NCBI GenBank assembly: GCA_045580145.1
Contig: JAZNNI010000033.1
Span: 1 to 13,117 of the forward strand
DNA from: UBA1738 sp045580145
GTDB lineage: Bacteria; Bacillota; Clostridia; UBA1381
Reading direction: 5' to 3'
Length of the DNA stretch: 13,117 bases
Position numbers and translations under genes: made by a program. Below are positions 12,743-13,117 of the stretch, one piece after another. Position 1 is the first letter of the stretch; every line of letters begins with the position of its first letter. The notes below the pieces were generated by a model, which ran no database searches, was not told the origin of the DNA, and worked only from the letters and a program-made list of their open reading frames with translations.

Positions 12743-13117
12743 TTAAAGAGCCGTCTGTGTATCGTTTGGATCACCATTTCGTGCAAGGTCATATTCTTTT
12801 GACCAGTCAAGATCACGGTATTCCTCACCACAAGGGTCAGTTTTTATCCAATCAAGAAGCATATCCAGCATTTCTTCGGTCCAAGTGTTACGGTCTATTT
12901 GCGCAGTTGTAAATTTACCTTGACATATCATTTCAAAACCGAAATCATCCTTAACATGAGTTTTGGCTGCTCCCTCAACAACATCAGCAACTAAGTGTGA
13001 TGGAATAAACAAAACTCCACCACCTGCACCGAAAACAATATCACCCGGAAGACATACGGCACCGCCAAAATTGGTGATATCGTTCCAGTCTTTCATTACA
13101 AATTCACGGATTGGTGT
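12743..13117 (-). CDS. RraA-family protein, C-terminal part (cut by window edge)
   Basis: The frame is open through the window edge. The seven codons above an internal Met at 13096 read TPIREFV, so the true start lies outside. The visible part has the RraA-family C-terminal pattern, PGDIVFGAGGGVLFIPSHL, where the usual form is PGD-x-x-x-GD-x-x-GV-x-x-IP. It is followed by a helical tail of about 90 residues ending in DPNDTQTAL. RraA-fold proteins include RNase E regulators, 4-hydroxy-4-methyl-2-oxoglutarate aldolases/oxaloacetate decarboxylases, and members acting in sugar-acid catabolism. The long tail and the dehydrogenase neighbour favour a catabolic enzyme over an RNase regulator. The metal-site arginine-aspartate region would lie off the window, so catalytic competence cannot be judged. 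Confidence 0.8.
   Translation of the reverse strand, partial: TPIREFVMKDWNDITNFGGAVCLPGDIVFGAGGGVLFIPSHLVADVVEGAAKTHVKDDFGFEMICQGKFTTAQIDRNTWTEEMLDMLLDWIKTDPCGEEYRDLDWSKEYDLARNGDPNDTQTAL

Overview
The window looks like ordinary chromosome from a low-GC Firmicute of the class Clostridia, probably a gut or anaerobic lineage. The grounds are strongly AT-rich DNA, sharp AAAGG/AGGAGG-type ribosome binding sites, TTGACA/TATAAT-type promoters, intrinsic terminators, and a gene set (FeoA/FeoB, a short DusB-type dihydrouridine synthase, bacterial GlgA/GlgP, an intracellular GH13 enzyme) typical of anaerobic Firmicutes. The genus cannot be fixed from the sequence alone.

Layout. (1) 28-729, minus: a RibD C-terminal/dihydrofolate-reductase-like oxidoreductase with its own well-formed promoter. 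(2) 730-1528: about 800 bases without a convincing gene, but not empty. It holds a hairpin with no gene to terminate, a tRNA(Ser)-like 3' end whose last 25 bases are repeated in perfect tandem and followed by a strong terminator, several short repeated motifs, and a 229-bp unit bounded by 25-bp imperfect inverted repeats. I read this as a probable integration scar of a mobile element plus a possible MITE-like insertion. (3) 4781 down to 1529, minus: a tight operon feoA-feoB-dus for ferrous iron uptake and tRNA dihydrouridylation. feoA/feoB share an ATGA overlap. The dus start is best read as a TTG overlapping the feoB stop. (4) 4968-11244, plus: glgA-glgP-GH13, a glycogen/alpha-glucan operon divergent from feoA, with a consensus promoter overlapped by a perfect inverted repeat. 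It is closed by a bidirectional terminator at 11251-11280. (5) 13117 down to 11337, minus: a translationally compact operon of an RraA-family protein (cut by the window edge), a short-chain dehydrogenase and a UlaG-like metallo-beta-lactamase-fold hydrolase. This set suggests catabolism of a sugar acid or lactone.

How the genes work together: GlgA extends alpha-1,4-glucan from ADP-glucose, GlgP releases glucose-1-phosphate from the same polymer, and the cytoplasmic GH13 enzyme probably trims or opens the short or branched dextrins that remain. ADP-glucose pyrophosphorylase (glgC/D) and the branching enzyme (glgB) are not in the window. FeoA/FeoB form the Fe(II) uptake system.

Most unusual points: a 124-residue lysine/threonine-rich, histone-H1-like tail fused to GlgA; the tandemly duplicated tRNA 3' end with surrounding repeats; the 229-bp inverted-repeat unit; and the rraA-SDR-ulaG-like gene set. 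I do not see a defence system, a CRISPR array, or an intact mobile element.
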